Source: Lichtheimia corymbifera B2541 (lineage: Eukaryota > Mucoromycota > Mucoromycetes > Mucorales > Lichtheimiaceae). Taken from it: a DNA stretch of 64,000 nt. Below are positions 12,692-25,129 of this stretch, one piece after another (the stretch's first letter is position 1; every line of letters starts with the position of its first letter). The stretch spans positions 124,001 through 188,000 of the forward strand of contig JNEU01001169.1 of assembly GCA_000697475.1 (NCBI GenBank), in the 5' to 3' direction. The position numbers and the translations under genes were made by a program. The notes beneath the pieces are model-generated. The model did not search any database and had not been told where the DNA came from. It was given only the letters and a program-made list of their open reading frames with translations.

Positions 12692-14235
12692 ACTTACATC
12701 CATCATATTTTTAGACCATGATTTGTAACGTTTGTCTTTTTCCAAATTGTTCAACCAAATGACAAGCTCACTGCGAACATCAAAGTAATCCGTGGGTTCT
12801 CGGGCGCTGGTGCTTGACTCCATTTTTGCGAGTGCGGGATCAGTCATGACGCTAATCGCTTGTTCTGCTGTAAAGCCGACACGTTCAAAGATCTCAATCA
12901 ATTCCTGCTCAGTCTTGAGTGTCCTCACAAGCCTATATCCATCGATGTGAGACATTTCCATCAAACGCATTATCTTTCTCATAACTTACGAGAATGGATC
13001 CAAATCTTCAGGTTCGATGGGACGTCCATTAAGCCAAAATGCGTTTAATCCACTCTCTCTCAAAAGACCTTGATTATGGATGACTTCTTCGACAAGCGGT
13101 TTCTGGAGAGTGAGCCCGCTCACACTCTTTGCATAACGAGGGAAATCTTGGGATAGTTGAACCAATGTTGACATGGGATCTTTGGCATTTTGAACAAATT
13201 GGGTAGCCTTCAAGCCAAGCTCTATTGTTGTGTACGCATGGTCAATGTATTGCTCCTTCTGACGGCTTCCTCACGTATATACCTTTAATCTCATCCTTGG
13301 AGAGTGGTTCAATCTTGGAAGGTGTATCCTCAAACAAAGTCTGGCTGATTTTCTTTCCAATGCTGGCCAATTTTCCCTTGACTGATGTCTCTTTGTTTTC
13401 TACAGATCCTGCATGTCAATCACCCGCTTCTACATGCACGTTATCCATTAACCTACCTCGATCATCAATGACCAAATAGTCAGTCTTTTTCAATGCCAAC
13501 TCGACACCATATCCTGCAATTGCTTGATGATGACTGACATTGCTGACAGGCTTGTAACGAATGATATAGGCGAAATGGGGTCGTTCATGCACAGCTTTGG
13601 AGAGGATACGATGAAAGTCCGCAAAGATGGAAGAAGTAATGTCGGTTGTGTAGAGGATGGCCACGTGATGAACATCTTGATGGGTCATCATGATATGATC
13701 GAATGGCAATAACAAGTCGGGTCGATAAGACAATCCCACCACCTTTTCAATCAAATCACTTGGATGGCATACGACCGGTGTCTTGAGGTCTTGTAACACC
13801 CACGTATCACATGGAATATCCGAATCCCCATATTGCTCACGATAATGCTGATGATATGCTTCTACACGTGGTGCTGCTGCATGGATGGCAAAGGATGCTT
13901 TGGCAATACTGACAGCGCGTTTGGAGCCTGTATGTTGTTGAGCTCGGGCCACCGCGTCCTTGTAAACAGCTTCAGGCGTATTGAGATCGGTAACAGGTTG
14001 ATGCACGTAATCGTTGACGAGTGAAAAATAAAGCGTGTCATTGTTTCCAGCCACTGTTTCACTATGGTTTTACTAGTGTCAATGTACAGATGAGAGAAGC
14101 CATGAAGAAAGCTTACATAAACTCGACTGTCAATGGAGGAGATGACCAAGGGGCTGTGAGTGTGAGTTCCACTAAATGCGCACACGCAGTAAACGCGTAC
14201 AATGATGCGAACAGGCACAAGACAACCGCCTGCAT
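9005..14235 (-). CDS. UDP-glucose:glycoprotein glucosyltransferase (UGGT)
   Basis: A multi-exon gene encoding roughly 1,450-1,500 residues, the usual UGGT length. The enzyme sits in the ER lumen and reglucosylates N-glycans on misfolded glycoproteins so that calnexin rebinds them. The start at 14235 gives a signal peptide ([20 protein letters not shown]) followed by VELTLTAPW; an intron then joins to [11 protein letters not shown]. The middle holds the thioredoxin-like folding-sensor modules. The C-terminal GT24 domain is clear: [35 protein letters not shown], the metal-binding DxD in [13 protein letters not shown], and [11 protein letters not shown]. The protein ends KPEHAEL, a variant H/KDEL-type retention signal. 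One intron near 12650 has a GA tract, a polypyrimidine run on the coding strand. It is the only large secretory-pathway gene in the window. Confidence 0.95.
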
Positions 14236-14812
14236 TGCGGAAAAGGGTCAAAGGGGTGGTGAAAGACAAGGCGCGGGATCTACAGCAGGAAAGATTAAAC
14301 GTGGCACAAGAATAGTAGCAGCATCGGCGACAAGCAATTGTAACTCAAATAATGCAGCCTTACCTATTGCATGCACAACCAATAAAGAACATTGACAATG
14401 ATGACATTTGCATCCATGAGTCATGAGACGAGATCAATTCGTGGATAACCCAGGAGGTCTTTATGTTGGCATAATTAATTACTGCTGAAGCGGTCTTTTC
14501 AGCTTCTAAAGGATTCCACATCACCACCTTCACCCGTCATTGATTAGTTATATTCTGTGATACGCCTCCCGGATTACATTTTACTTGCATCTTTAATACT
14601 AAAAAGAAGGCATGGAATAAAATTTAAAAAGATGTACTGATGTTGAACTATCAGACACCATCAATTACTACTATCTTGGAATTGCTCATCTCAAATTCAG
14701 TACACTTGGTCAGAAAATCTTTCGGACACGCCGATCAACTTTATCTGATTCATGATCAAAATGTTGATTGAGAGGGTGTAATGTAGGTGCATTGCTGCAG
14801 GCATGCGGACCC

Positions 14813-15220
14813 ATGTACTCTTCATTTGAGCGTAGTAACAAAGTCAAATACGCTCGGATCAAGACAATTGAATCAAGGTAATTGATATCTGGATCAGACG
14901 CATTAGCTCTGTATAGTGGATCTGACAACATTTGGGAAGGGGGGAACTGCTTGTTTGCTGCGAAGTTATGGCTATTCATTCAAGTTTGTTGATCCGAGCT
15001 GATTTGACCGAGTTAGGCTCAAAAAAGAGTACATCGATCCGGATGCATGTATGCGCTACCTATCTCAGCTGATGTACTCTTTTTAGAGCGTAACTCGGTC
15101 AAATCAGCTCGGATCAACAAACTTGAATGATGGAAATGATGGGCTGGAGCAGCAGCATCATTCCCATGCAGTGGATCGGAAAACAATGGTGAATGGGAAA
15201 AAGTGGCTGTTAGCTGGCAG
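14813..15220. repeat. Diverged direct duplication (about 150 bp units)
   Basis: The stretch 14813-14965 and the stretch 15072-15220 align through shared blocks: GTACTCTT, GAGCGTA, GTCAAAT, GCTCGGATCAA, TTGAAT, AGTGGATC, then CAA followed by GGGAA/GGGG runs. The copies carry many substitutions, so the event is old. The second copy supplies arm 2 of the inverted repeat at 14976-15130. Confidence 0.65.
14976..15130. repeat. 60-bp near-perfect inverted repeat (hairpin element)
   Basis: Arm 1 is 14976-15035 and arm 2 is 15071-15130, with a 35-nt spacer. Reverse-complementing arm 2 gives 58 of 60 matches to arm 1. The core includes TTGATCCGAGCTGATTTGAC. Arms this similar next to an older diverged direct copy suggest a recent inverted duplication or a small palindromic (MITE-like) element. 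No coding content was found. Confidence 0.9.
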
Positions 15221-15522
15221 TTTATGAAATGGAAGCTGAATATGGTGTATTGCTCATGAACTAATGTGTTCGCTGCCCTGAAAATGGTTCCAATGTAGCT
15301 TATTACAGAGATAGTCTCCTTTTTTAAATATGTATTGGGGTTCATGTAAAGACCACTACTATGAGATTGTGATGCGGTTGCGTAGCATCGTTATAGATAT
15401 AGGTTTAAGCCATTCAACGAAGTTTACGAGGGAAGCAAGCAACTCGGGCCGATAGTTTTATTGTTGTTGGATTGTTGGTATATTACATCTATCTACATGT
15501 TGACTATATCCCGCTGCTCGTA

Positions 15523-17175
15523 TCAGCAATGTTCTTGATGATAGTATCTAAATCGTCCTTTCTTGAGTCTTTGCTCTGTGTACTTAATGCAATGAGGGTC
15601 ATCGGTTGTAAAAGGACTTAGAGTTAGAGAGAAAGGTGTATTTGCCATCTTATTAGCCAACAGGCAAATCCCTGCAGAGCTCAAATGTGTATAAGCGGCA
15701 TGGAAGCTGTCAAGATGTGGTAAAGTGATCAATTGACGAAAAAATGAAAGAGATAATGATGGCTTGATATTCTCGACTCGTAATTTCTCTAACAAAGGAA
15801 CCATATGCAATAGCACTAGCAATTCTTTTTCGTTGAGCTCGGTAGGACGTAAGGAGATAATCCGTAAATGGGGCAGGTGCTTGACCATAGCAATGATAGC
15901 ATCAGAAGATAATGGTTGATCCGTTTCCAGGTGCACAGAATGTAAGCAAGATGCTGAATGTGTATTACTGAAAAAACGTGCCAATTGAGAGCTTTTTGCT
16001 GCATGTTGTCCCACCACTCGCATATTGATTTCCCGCAATTGTGTCAACCGTGCAAGCATATCCAGTAATTGAATGGAGCTGATACTCGGGAGATTGATCG
16101 TTCGCAGAGAGGGGCAATGTTGTAATAATCGTGTAATTGTACCATTCTGATTCTCCATATCATCGAGGCTCATTCTTCGAATATGCCGTGTCAATTGGCG
16201 TCGTATGATTTCATCAATGATGTCGTTTGAGTATGAAAACAAAGACAAGTCCTGTAATCCCCATTCGATAATACGGTCGTCAGGATTCCAATGATGATGT
16301 ATCCATGATAATTTGTGTCTCGTGGTGAAGAACATCCAATCGATATAAGCCAACTTTGGACAATAGTCGAAGATCGCACCATCCAAGTCTTTTTCTCCTG
16401 CCACACTCAGGTATCTCAAATTTGGACAACGGCTCAAGATGGGTATCAGGTGTCGGAAACTGCATTGACGCCATCGATAGCTAACATGGAGAAACACGAG
16501 GTTGGTGTTGACATTGACAGCGGATGATGATGATGGTGTCCGATGATAGGGTTGTTGTAATGGTGTCATAGGATCGAATGTAATTTTATGTGCTGTTACA
16601 TCTTGTAGAATAATATGTGTCAAGTTGGGACACTTGAGAACAAGAGCAGAAAGAAAATCGGGCAATTCGCCACCGAGATACAGGCAATTCATTAATAGCC
16701 TCGTCAAATGCCGAAAACGTTGTAAGCAATCGATGAAGGAGGTGGTATCATAAGGCAAGTAGCTTCTTTCCAATGCTAGTCAAGTTGCGTTAGACGCCAT
16801 CCTATCTACACGCAGATAGTTTTACATACCTAGCGACTTGATGTTCATACAGCCTTTAGCTAAAAGCATCCGCAATAAGATATCCAATCGACCATCTTGA
16901 CGACTTGAAACGATGCTCACGTGCTTGACATGCACCCCAAAACACTTGTGCAAAAACGATAATTCACGCGAATAGTCTTTGGATCCTTGTAGCGAGAGTC
17001 TGTGCCAGAGACGCTCAGTGTAAACAGGCACCGCGTCCTTCCACGATCGACATACAAACAAGCACTGGATGCAATCATAACGGGGAATGAAGGAGAAGAT
17101 CAGGACAGTGACATCGTATGGAAGAATGTGCATAAAGCTGAGTTGTCTGGCATGGTGTTGCAAAGAATGGCACAT
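15523..17175 (-). CDS. F-box/LRR protein, paralogue 1
   Basis: Two exons split by intron 16776-16829 (phase 1). The N-terminus carries an F-box (ILPYDVTVLIFSFIPRYDC, VCRSWKDAVP), the Skp1-binding motif of SCF ubiquitin ligases. The remaining residues form irregular leucine-rich repeats (LRYLSV, LTHIILQDVT, LRIISLRP, LEKLRVENI) likely to bind the substrate. The ATG at 17175 was chosen because the longer frame upstream opens with TTG; the next ATG (MHILPYD) is also possible. It is a clear paralogue of the genes at 42.5, 58.3 and 60.1 kb: the segment after the F-box ends in a similar C-x-x-I-x-x-L block exactly at the shared intron. The terminus is RLKKGRFRYYHQEHC. The substrate is unknown. Confidence 0.85.
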
Positions 17176-18956
17176 AGATAGGCTTAGCCTTTGTGGAAGA
17201 AAAGTGAAAGGGGCGGGAGAGGCACCATTGTTGGGACATGGGAAATGGCACAATGAATATTCCCATGTGGCCCTTATCGGGTTATCTGTTATCTACAACT
17301 CACACTCATACACTCTCGCATATCGCTGTCACATCACCATCGTCTGCTCAGGCACCTCTATCATATCCATAGATGAGCTGTAAAAAAAGATTTACAAATA
17401 GTACCGGGTATAATGATATGGTTTCTATGATCGCGCACTGCAGGTCACGTGAATCATCCTTTCTTGGGGGTCATACATAGCCATTCATCTTTCTGCATGC
17501 ACCGTCTAATATCCATGATACTACCATTGTGCACCATGGTTATATAGTAAAATTCAAAATTGGAAGCGCTCGGGCACAAGAACCGGTGCACTGATTCACT
17601 TTGTGTATGTCGGATCACAGCTATTACATAATTAGTTAGGTGTCGGCAACTTCTTGTGATTGGGTACTTACATTGATATAAAACCTGACACAGCCAAATG
17701 TCCCAATGATGACTTATACGACACAACGACAGGGTAGAAAAAAATTCGTTGGCACGAGCACCTTTTCCTTTTCCTCCCCTCCTTAGCACTTTTCATTACA
17801 ATAGGCAAGGCTTCTTCTTGATGTCGAGTCAAGGAGTTCCCATTCATCACATCACAAAATATCATCGACACACGTTTTTAGTGGGGATGATGCTACTCAG
17901 GATGATACGCAAGGTGCTGTAGTGCTTTCCAAACCTCGGATCAGCAGTATTTATACACACATACGAACCACGTGAGTGCAGGTGATCCCAGTTAAAGAGG
18001 TACAAAATGGATCCTTGCTGTCACATGGAAGGTGGCTCATTTTGAGCATCATGGATTTCTCGAGAATCGTTTGTGTGTTCCTGATGAATATTGGTTTAAC
18101 CTAAAACAACATCTAAGAGGAGCAGGTCAATATTGATCCAGAACCCTCCTTGATTTGCAAGTGGACAAGCGGTAGCCGAATCTCCTATATATTGATGAGG
18201 CGCTGCGGCAAAAAAATGCCCAAAGCTGGGTAGACTAGAATTCATGCATACCGGATACGATGTCGATCCCTTCTCACGGTTCCACAAGGACAAGCTTGTT
18301 CTAAGGTGACTGATTCCTGGTATTAAAAGCTTCATCGTTACATATTTAGGCATCTTTGCAGGCATCAAGGTCCACTATGCAGATCACATTGTGCTGCTTA
18401 AATAGCCATTGGATACATCATATAGCGACTGGATTTTTATATACTGATGAAATTTATGACCCATCAATAAACCAAAGACATCCCATTGCTACTACAACAG
18501 CAATCACAGCGGTAACACACGGGTTAAGGTAGGGACCAACGTGCAGTGGAGGTGACGAGCGTAATAAAGGTCGTATCACTCGCGCGAGAGTCACTCTTTT
18601 TCGAAATTGGATCAGGGGCACTCTTCAACGGTGATCATAATAAGCTTAGGCATTTCCAGAATGTTTCTTGTTTGTGGCACTCCAAACCTTTAGTTATATT
18701 ACGCACATTATTGACCTCACCATATCAAGGTTGGATTATACCGTGTCGAGAAAAATGATATCCCCGGGTAGTCCAAGAAAGTACAGCAGAGGGAGGGTGT
18801 AAATGCGCCTCATTGAAAAAGGGATATCATATGTACGCAGCCACTTTTTTCAAAAACACCCATATATATACTGTGATTTCTTTGTAAACGCCTTTTGAAA
18901 TCACTTCTTCATTCCTTCTTGTTAGATCCACCCCTCTTTCCTCTCCTTCTTTCAAT
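17176..18956. other. Long intergenic region
   Basis: 1.8 kb between the divergent F-box 1 and secreted-protein genes, so it should hold both promoters. Short open stretches (for example a plus-strand frame at about 17998-18133 and minus-strand 18096-18368) were checked and give no recognisable product. They may be relics of an old insertion. Confidence 0.45.
18863..18870 (+). promoter_or_regulatory. TATA-like box of the secreted-protein gene
   Basis: TATATATA about 90 bp before the ATG at 18957, followed by a CT-rich leader ending CTTTCAATATG. Position and composition fit a fungal core promoter. No transcription start evidence is available. Confidence 0.45.
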
Positions 18957-20303
18957 ATGAAGTGGTTCAAGGCTTGTTTTTTTCTTGCATCAGTGCAATT
19001 GTTAGCAACCGCTGTTACGGCTTACGAGAAGCTGGATGCATCCAAATTCACCTTGAAAGGTCGTCCCAACCGATATGATAGCCTTATTGCCAAACTGGAT
19101 AAAGCTTTGCCCAATGTTAGCGTTGCCAAGGTGATTGCCGACACCAACCATCCCATGAAGGCCTATGCAGGTCATTCCAACTGGGTGAAGGATTTCACGT
19201 AAGCTTCTCTTTTTTATATGTCAAAATGCTCTTGTCCTTACAACACATATCGATCCATTCTACAGATGGGATAGAAAAGCAGGCTACAATGACCAGGGAA
19301 CAACAGGCTGGTACCCTCAGGGTATTACCACCTCGTCTGATGCATACGACAAGGGCACCTATGGCAAGAACGATATTATTCTTGCATCGTGGTATGACCA
19401 TGACAAGGATGGTGTTAACAAAGGCGTTCGCATTTCTTTTATTGATGCCAATACCAAAAAGTATCGCAACGTGTTGTTGGTGGTCCCTGCTACTTCAGCC
19501 AAGGGTCACATCACTTTCCACCCTGTCAAGGTCCATGCAGGTGGTATCATGTGGTATGGTGATAAGCTCTATGTCGTTGACACCAAGAACGGTATCCGTA
19601 TCTTCGATTTGAATCATATCTATCAAGTGAGCATTGGTAATGGCATTGGTCATGTTGGCAAGGGCAAGTACCAAGCATACAAGTACAAGTAAGTCATCTC
19701 ATGATACCACATTAATAATAATCCTCACACACACACACTTGTTTTTACCTTGTTTACACAGATACGTTATTCCTCAATGGGGGTAAGTACATAGAGGCTG
19801 AGATGTTTTGAAAGCAAATGATGACTAAATACGATTGTAAAAATAGCCATTATCTCGCCGACAGTGCTGAAGCCAAGGACTTTAGCTATTCCTTCATTTC
19901 GCTCGACCGCACCACTACCCCTGACTCTGTCCTTATTGGCCAATACGATGTCAAGGGAACAAACAACCGCATTGTTCGTTTTGATATTGATGCCAAGACT
20001 CGTCTTTTGAAGCACTCCAGCGGCACTACCGCCACTGCTACCGAATACTACAACATGGGTTTGAAATCCATGCAAGGTGCTGCATCCGTGAATGGCCGAT
20101 ACTACTTTTCGTGCAGCCGTGGTCCTAGCAAAGCCAGTGACTTGTACACATGGGTTGTTGGTGAAGAACCCAAGGTCCATAAGGGTGCTTTATCCGTCGG
20201 CAGTGAAGATCTCGCCTACCGAAAGCAAAATGACGAGTTGTGGAGTTTGGGAGAACATCCAAACAAGCGCCCTGTTTATGCCATCAAGGCAGGCAATTAT
20301 TAA
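18957..20303 (+). CDS. Secreted protein, probable beta-propeller fold
   Basis: Four exons encode about 390 residues. The N-terminus MKWFKACFFLASVQLLATAVTA is a classical signal peptide, with cleavage probably before YEKLD. The mature part has recurring strand patterns such as GTYGKNDIILASWYDHDKDG, KVHAGGIMWYGDKLYVVDT, GIRIFDLNHIY and MQGAASVNGRYYFS, like blades of a propeller. No transmembrane segment or GPI signal follows, so secretion is likely. The protein ends PVYAIKAGNY. A TATA-like box and CT-rich leader lie just upstream. No catalytic motif was identified; a binding or surface role is possible. The fold call is inference from repeat spacing. Confidence 0.8.
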
Positions 20304-21271
20304 TAAGCGTATTGTAGTAGAATACTAGAATGATAGCCTTCTTTCTACATACATCATATATTAATCCAGATTCCATGAGTGAATAAATGATCATTAATCA
20401 TTGCAAATTCAGCCTGGTGCCTTGTCTTCTTACTACCCAATTCACTCAAACACTGCTGGGTATCTGCACCTTGTTAATCATTGTTGTTATTACTGCTATA
20501 CTATTCTACCTAAATTTCCATCTTTTGATTCCATCGCCATCGTCTGCTACATTCAGGAGGACACATTGACCACCCGTCATAGCACCTTTTTCTTCGTTTA
20601 CTTGTTGCGGTACATTACATATGGTTGACATGCTGATCAAATGTGCCGCCTCCGCCCTGTTATTATAGCTCATTTTAGAGGTAGCCACCATTGTTCCCCG
20701 GGATGTAGTAGCAGGTCTTTTTTTGATTGTGTGCGTCATTCTTGTCACCATCACCAGGTTTATTCGCATAGAATTCGAAAGGCAGTGTACATGATGCATG
20801 AATTACGTTTAGTTTGGGCATTCTTTGTCACTTACAAATCAAGGGAGGATGAACGATATCACAAATCAAAGTCAAAGCAGTATGCAAGACCCATGGTGTG
20901 AAGAAAGAACATTTATTAAAAGGAATTGGCTATACTAAAGTGTGTCAAACTCCTACGTGGTAGGAATGCATGGCGGATTAAGGTTTAAAGTGCTTCTGAT
21001 GTTGTAGAACCGGATGTCAGCTGATGTGAAGCATTGTTGTTAGTAAAATATATATTTATTTACTTGATACCCGAGCCAGTTCCCTGGTGATAATGATGAT
21101 GATGGTAGAGTGCGGCATTAGTGTGTGTTGTATGTGTGTATACAAAAGCTGTTTGTGATCACCACGAGAGAGAGAATTCGCCTTCCGCGCTCAGTAGTTG
21201 ACTATCTTGGGTTTCTCTCCTCTCACATTATTCCCTTGCACTCGACAGCCATCGTCCAATGTCCCTCATCC
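20304..21271. other. Intergenic region before UVRAG
   Basis: 968 bp between two plus-strand genes: 3' UTR of the secreted-protein gene and promoter of the UVRAG-like gene. Nothing else recognisable was seen. Confidence 0.5.
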
Positions 21272-24045
21272 ATGTCTGAAAGTAGGGCTGTAGCATATCC
21301 AAGACAAGTAAGCATATCCAGTAAACCACGGTTCAGCTTGGTAACCTTTGTTCTTGCAGCGGCGAATACGGCATATCAAGTCTTTGGCTGGCCGGAACAT
21401 TGCAGCAACCCAAGAGGACGAGTCATTCCTGTCTACTGATAATGGCGAAGTGGATATCGTGTCAACATTTGTTGTTGCGAGTCGTTCCTCGAGTGCGGTT
21501 ACATCACGAGCATCGTCGCCTTCTGCCCACTGGGATAACACGCCATCGCGATCCAAAAGTACAGCCTTGCATCGACGCACGGGTTCTGTAGAGCCTCCAC
21601 CCCATTTATTGCCAGCAACGACTATGCGACGGTCTGAGAGTTCTTCGTCGATTAGCAGCACAACCGTTGAGGATTCATCCATGACCAAGAGTGCGTACAA
21701 AAAGAAACAACGACGTCCCGAATCAATGATATCAACAACAGCATGTCCAGTCATCAACAACAGCAACAGCACCTATGGCAAAGGATTGCTCGATTGTTAC
21801 TACACGTTGCATCTATCAGCAGATGAAATGCCATTTTATCGCAGTGAAATCATTCCCAATACCATCGATCCCACTTTCCGAGTATTGGATACCTCTCAAT
21901 GGTCGTCATGGTATGATGGTGTCCAAACTGAGGTCGTCGTACGCCTATGGGCTCGCCATTCATTTCCAGAGTCAGCTACCCAAACTGGAGAAAAACATCA
22001 TGATGCTACCAACAAAGTTGCAGATGATCAGGATTTTGAACTCGTTATCGAATGGCACGTGGATCTTAATGCATTGTCATGGATCGGCAAAGTGGTAAGG
22101 TCATTCAAAAAACTACACCAGGAAGCGCAAAGTAGGACTAATATACTTTCTTTTCAGCTGCAAGATATCCCAGGTGCTTTCCCTGAAAATACGTTATTAT
22201 TTGAATTGGATGATGGTTTCTATACCGCACCAAATATTGTGGTATGTATATTGCCAGGTGCATGTGATACGAGTGTATTTACTTTGATAAAAACCTATAG
22301 TCCAAGCTCTTGGCCCAAAGCAAACGATCGAGTTTAGCAGAGCCATATAGTGACATGGATCAAGCAAGTGTCAATACTGAAAACTCAATAAATAAGGTAA
22401 TGTCATGCATGCGACCCATGTTTATGCAATTTCATTGACTTTTTTTGTTGCACAGATAAAGCGATCATACACATACGATCATCTCTTAAAGTAAGTCTTT
22501 GGTCAAGCAGGTTCATCGAATGAAATCATGGGCTAACAAATGGATATTTTGTTTGAAGGATCAACACACTAAAGGCTTGCGTCTTTGATACCCAACAATC
22601 TGCAAAAGAAGTACAGCAAAATATGAATGATCTTTTAATCAACGAAGCGGATCGATTCCGATTGGTAGGTGGTTAGATCTTGATATGGGAATATGAACTC
22701 ATGGTAATCGATGATTAGGTTCGCGAACGTAATTCAAGGCAATACAAGTTGGAAGGGATTGAAGGACAAATAGTAAAAAAGAATACTGAGATTCGAAGAG
22801 GTAAAGTTGATGGGGGGGAAGAAGGCATGAGGTAATATGCTGATGATGGGCTCTATATAGATCGTCGACGCATTGCCGAGTTACGTGAAACATTAGAGCG
22901 AAGGAAATCCAAGTTGAATGAAGCAACAGAACGATTAAGGCTGGGACAACAGGATTTACAAGATAGCGAGGAGGTTCTGGAGCGCAGTGTACAAACACAT
23001 CAACGATTGTTTCACAAGTTGAATCGACGCAAGAAGGAATTGATTGCCGATCTTTTTTCTATATACCCTATTGAACAGGTAAGATCTCGAGGAGTGAAGG
23101 GACTTGAAGGAAGGGAGCGTGATGGGTGGATGGGTGGGTTGGGGGGGAAGAGGTCTCTTTTTTTTTGTTGGTTGATCATGTAAGAAACAAAAAAGTCGCT
23201 CCATGATGTACATCAGTTCTGCATACGTGGTGTTTATCTGCCCAACTCGGTTTACACTGGCTGCAATGACGAATCCATCGCCACGGCCCTTGGTTTTACT
23301 GCCCATTTGGTATCCATGCTTGCATTTTATCTCAGTATACCATTACGTTACCCGATTACCCCAATGAGTTCTCGTGCCACCATCAAGGATCCTGTATCAT
23401 CCATTAATGGACCCACGACGTACGTATGACAACCATCCGCATCATCTTTATACTAATGCAATGCATAGTTTTCCTTTGTATGCTAAAGGAGTTGATCGAT
23501 ATCGATTCGAATTTGGCGTGTTTCTTCTCAACAAGAACATCGAGCAGCTGATGAATGCCTATGGCTTGATTGTGATGGATTTACGACATACGCTTCCCAA
23601 CATTCATTACTTTATTCAAGCCATTCTTACGACGTCAGAGTCATCAGGTCCTACTTCAGTATCAGTACTTTCTATATCCAATTTTGCCAACCAGCAGCAT
23701 CCAACATCACGTCCTTCCTCTTGTACACCGCCTGCTACTGATATGGATGATGAACGTAAATCAAGCGAGTCTTTGACGAATGGATCACCACCACCCAAAT
23801 CCTCTTTTGAAAACGATCAATTACCCAAACATCTCACACTGCAACCCATCATTTCTCCTGCTACACCATCTCCTTCTACATCTACCGCCTCCGTCACTTA
23901 TTCCAAATTTAGCAGCTCTCCAAAACACCACCATCATTTGGGTTCTCCAGTAGCTCTTGTCAGTGCATCTCAAGCCATGGCTGCTCCCCCTACCTTGGAT
24001 ACAGTAACAACTACATCAAAGTGGAATTCAAATGATAAAAAGTAG
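21272..24045 (+). CDS. UVRAG/Vps38-like subunit of the class III PI3-kinase complex II
   Basis: About nine exons. It starts MSESRAVAYPRQ, and intron 21308-21359 joins to RRIRHIKSLAGRNIAA, which closely matches the conserved N-terminal RRLRHLRNIAARNI block of UVRAG. A C2-like region follows (LDCYYTLHLSADEMPFYRSE, TIDPTFRVLDTSQW), then a long coiled coil (KGLRL-type heptads around 22900-23080). After that comes the conserved C-terminal domain with CIRGVYLPNSVYTG, ATALGFTAHLVSMLAFYLSI and PLRYPITPMSSRATIKD. In complex with Vps34, Vps15 and Vps30/Beclin 1 it acts in endosomal sorting and vacuolar trafficking. A Ser/Thr/Pro-rich tail (about 140 residues) follows. Atg14 is the main alternative, but the C2 region and the RRIRHI block favour UVRAG/Vps38. 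Confidence 0.88.
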
Positions 24046-24274
24046 ACGTTGTTGTTGACCATGGATATATATTTACTGATGGATACAAGCGAAAAAGGAT
24101 ATGAAACAGGATGGTGGTGATGGTGGTTGATTATGATTGAGGACTAGTAACTTAGAGATATATATATACGAGAGAAAGAGAGAGAGGATGTCTGTGTTTT
24201 GTTGCGGCGCTGCCATACTGATCGAGACATGTGGGGGAGGTGATTATTGTCGTGTTTTTGGAAATCGGTCCATG

Positions 24275-25129
24275 TCACAAAATGTTGCATATGGAACCCC
24301 TTGTTCGACGATCGAACCGCCCACGACCGATGCGCACTATGTATGAATCGAGTAATGCATTAAAAACGCATCCAATGGAAAAAAAAAAGAGGTGCACATT
24401 ACCAGGTAGAGCAACTCGAGCAGCTTGGTCAAAGCATTCACGTACGCCACGGTTGTGCTTGGCTGAACATTCAAGGTATCTTACAGCATGGATCGCTCGT
24501 GCCACCTCCAACCCCTTTATGATATACATCCATGAGTATATATCACAATCATCGTTTTGCCCTTCTTCTTCTACAAACCTCTTCATACAGGATCGGATCT
24601 TGTATCCGGGAATTATCACGTAAATCGCACTTTAGAGCAACAAGGATGATTTTTGCTTGGGGTGAATGTTCCATAACTTCTTCCAACCATCGATGAGGAA
24701 TATTGTCAAGGGAATCTCGATCATCGACCGAGAAACATAAAAGGAAGGCATGCGTATCTTGGTATGACAATGCTCTGAGCCTGTCAAATCCCTCTTGCCC
24801 TGCTGTATCCCAAAGTGACAATTCAACCGTTTGCATTGTATCCTCCAATGTCACGTCATGCACATAGTTTTCAAATACGGTAGGTTCATATGCCTTTGGA
24901 GAAAGCATTGAAAAGTGGATGAGTAGGTGTGCTTGTGTTTGTATGTGTATGTCTCTCTCTTTTTCAAGGAGATGACTGCCGCAGCAGAAGGATAATAGTT
25001 TACCTGTGGAAAGTAACCTCGAGTGAAAACGTTCAATAGCGATGTTTTTCCACAGCCACCATCTCCCACAAGGACAAGTTTGCGACGTGCTGGAAGATGT
25101 TGTGAACGACGTGGAATACAAATGCCCAT
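24275..25129 (-). CDS. RHO3: Rho-family small GTPase, RHO3-like
   Basis: Four exons encode about 200 residues. G1 is GDGGCGKTSLLNVFTRGYFPQ, switch I/effector is AYEPTVFENYVHD, G3 is LWDTAGQEGFDRLR, G4 is ALKCDLRD, G5 is ECSAKHN. The protein ends RGSICNIL, a CaaX box with terminal Leu, predicting geranylgeranylation. The FENYVHD effector segment and ALKCDLR match RHO3, which directs exocytosis and polarised actin growth at the hyphal tip. The last intron (66 nt) keeps the frame open, so retention would insert 22 residues before the tail. The P-loop has Gly where most Rho proteins have Ala (GDGACGKT). RHO4 is the alternative. Confidence 0.87.

Larger units (their letters stand above)
14236..15522. 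other. Repeat-bearing intergenic region
   Basis: 1.3 kb between the UGGT start and the F-box 1 stop. It should hold the UGGT promoter. It also contains a 60-bp inverted repeat and a diverged direct copy of one half, listed separately. No gene is supported; the two minus-strand ORFs here (14710-14979, 15019-15345) exist because the duplicated DNA is open in the same frame. Confidence 0.6.

Noticed and set aside
15523..17253. Longer N-terminus for F-box paralogue 1 from 17253
   Set aside because: That frame opens with TTG; the first ATG is at 17175, giving an N-terminus like the other paralogues.
21266..21772. Minus-strand 168-codon ORF
   Set aside because: Antisense to UVRAG exon 2, whose product matches the conserved family.
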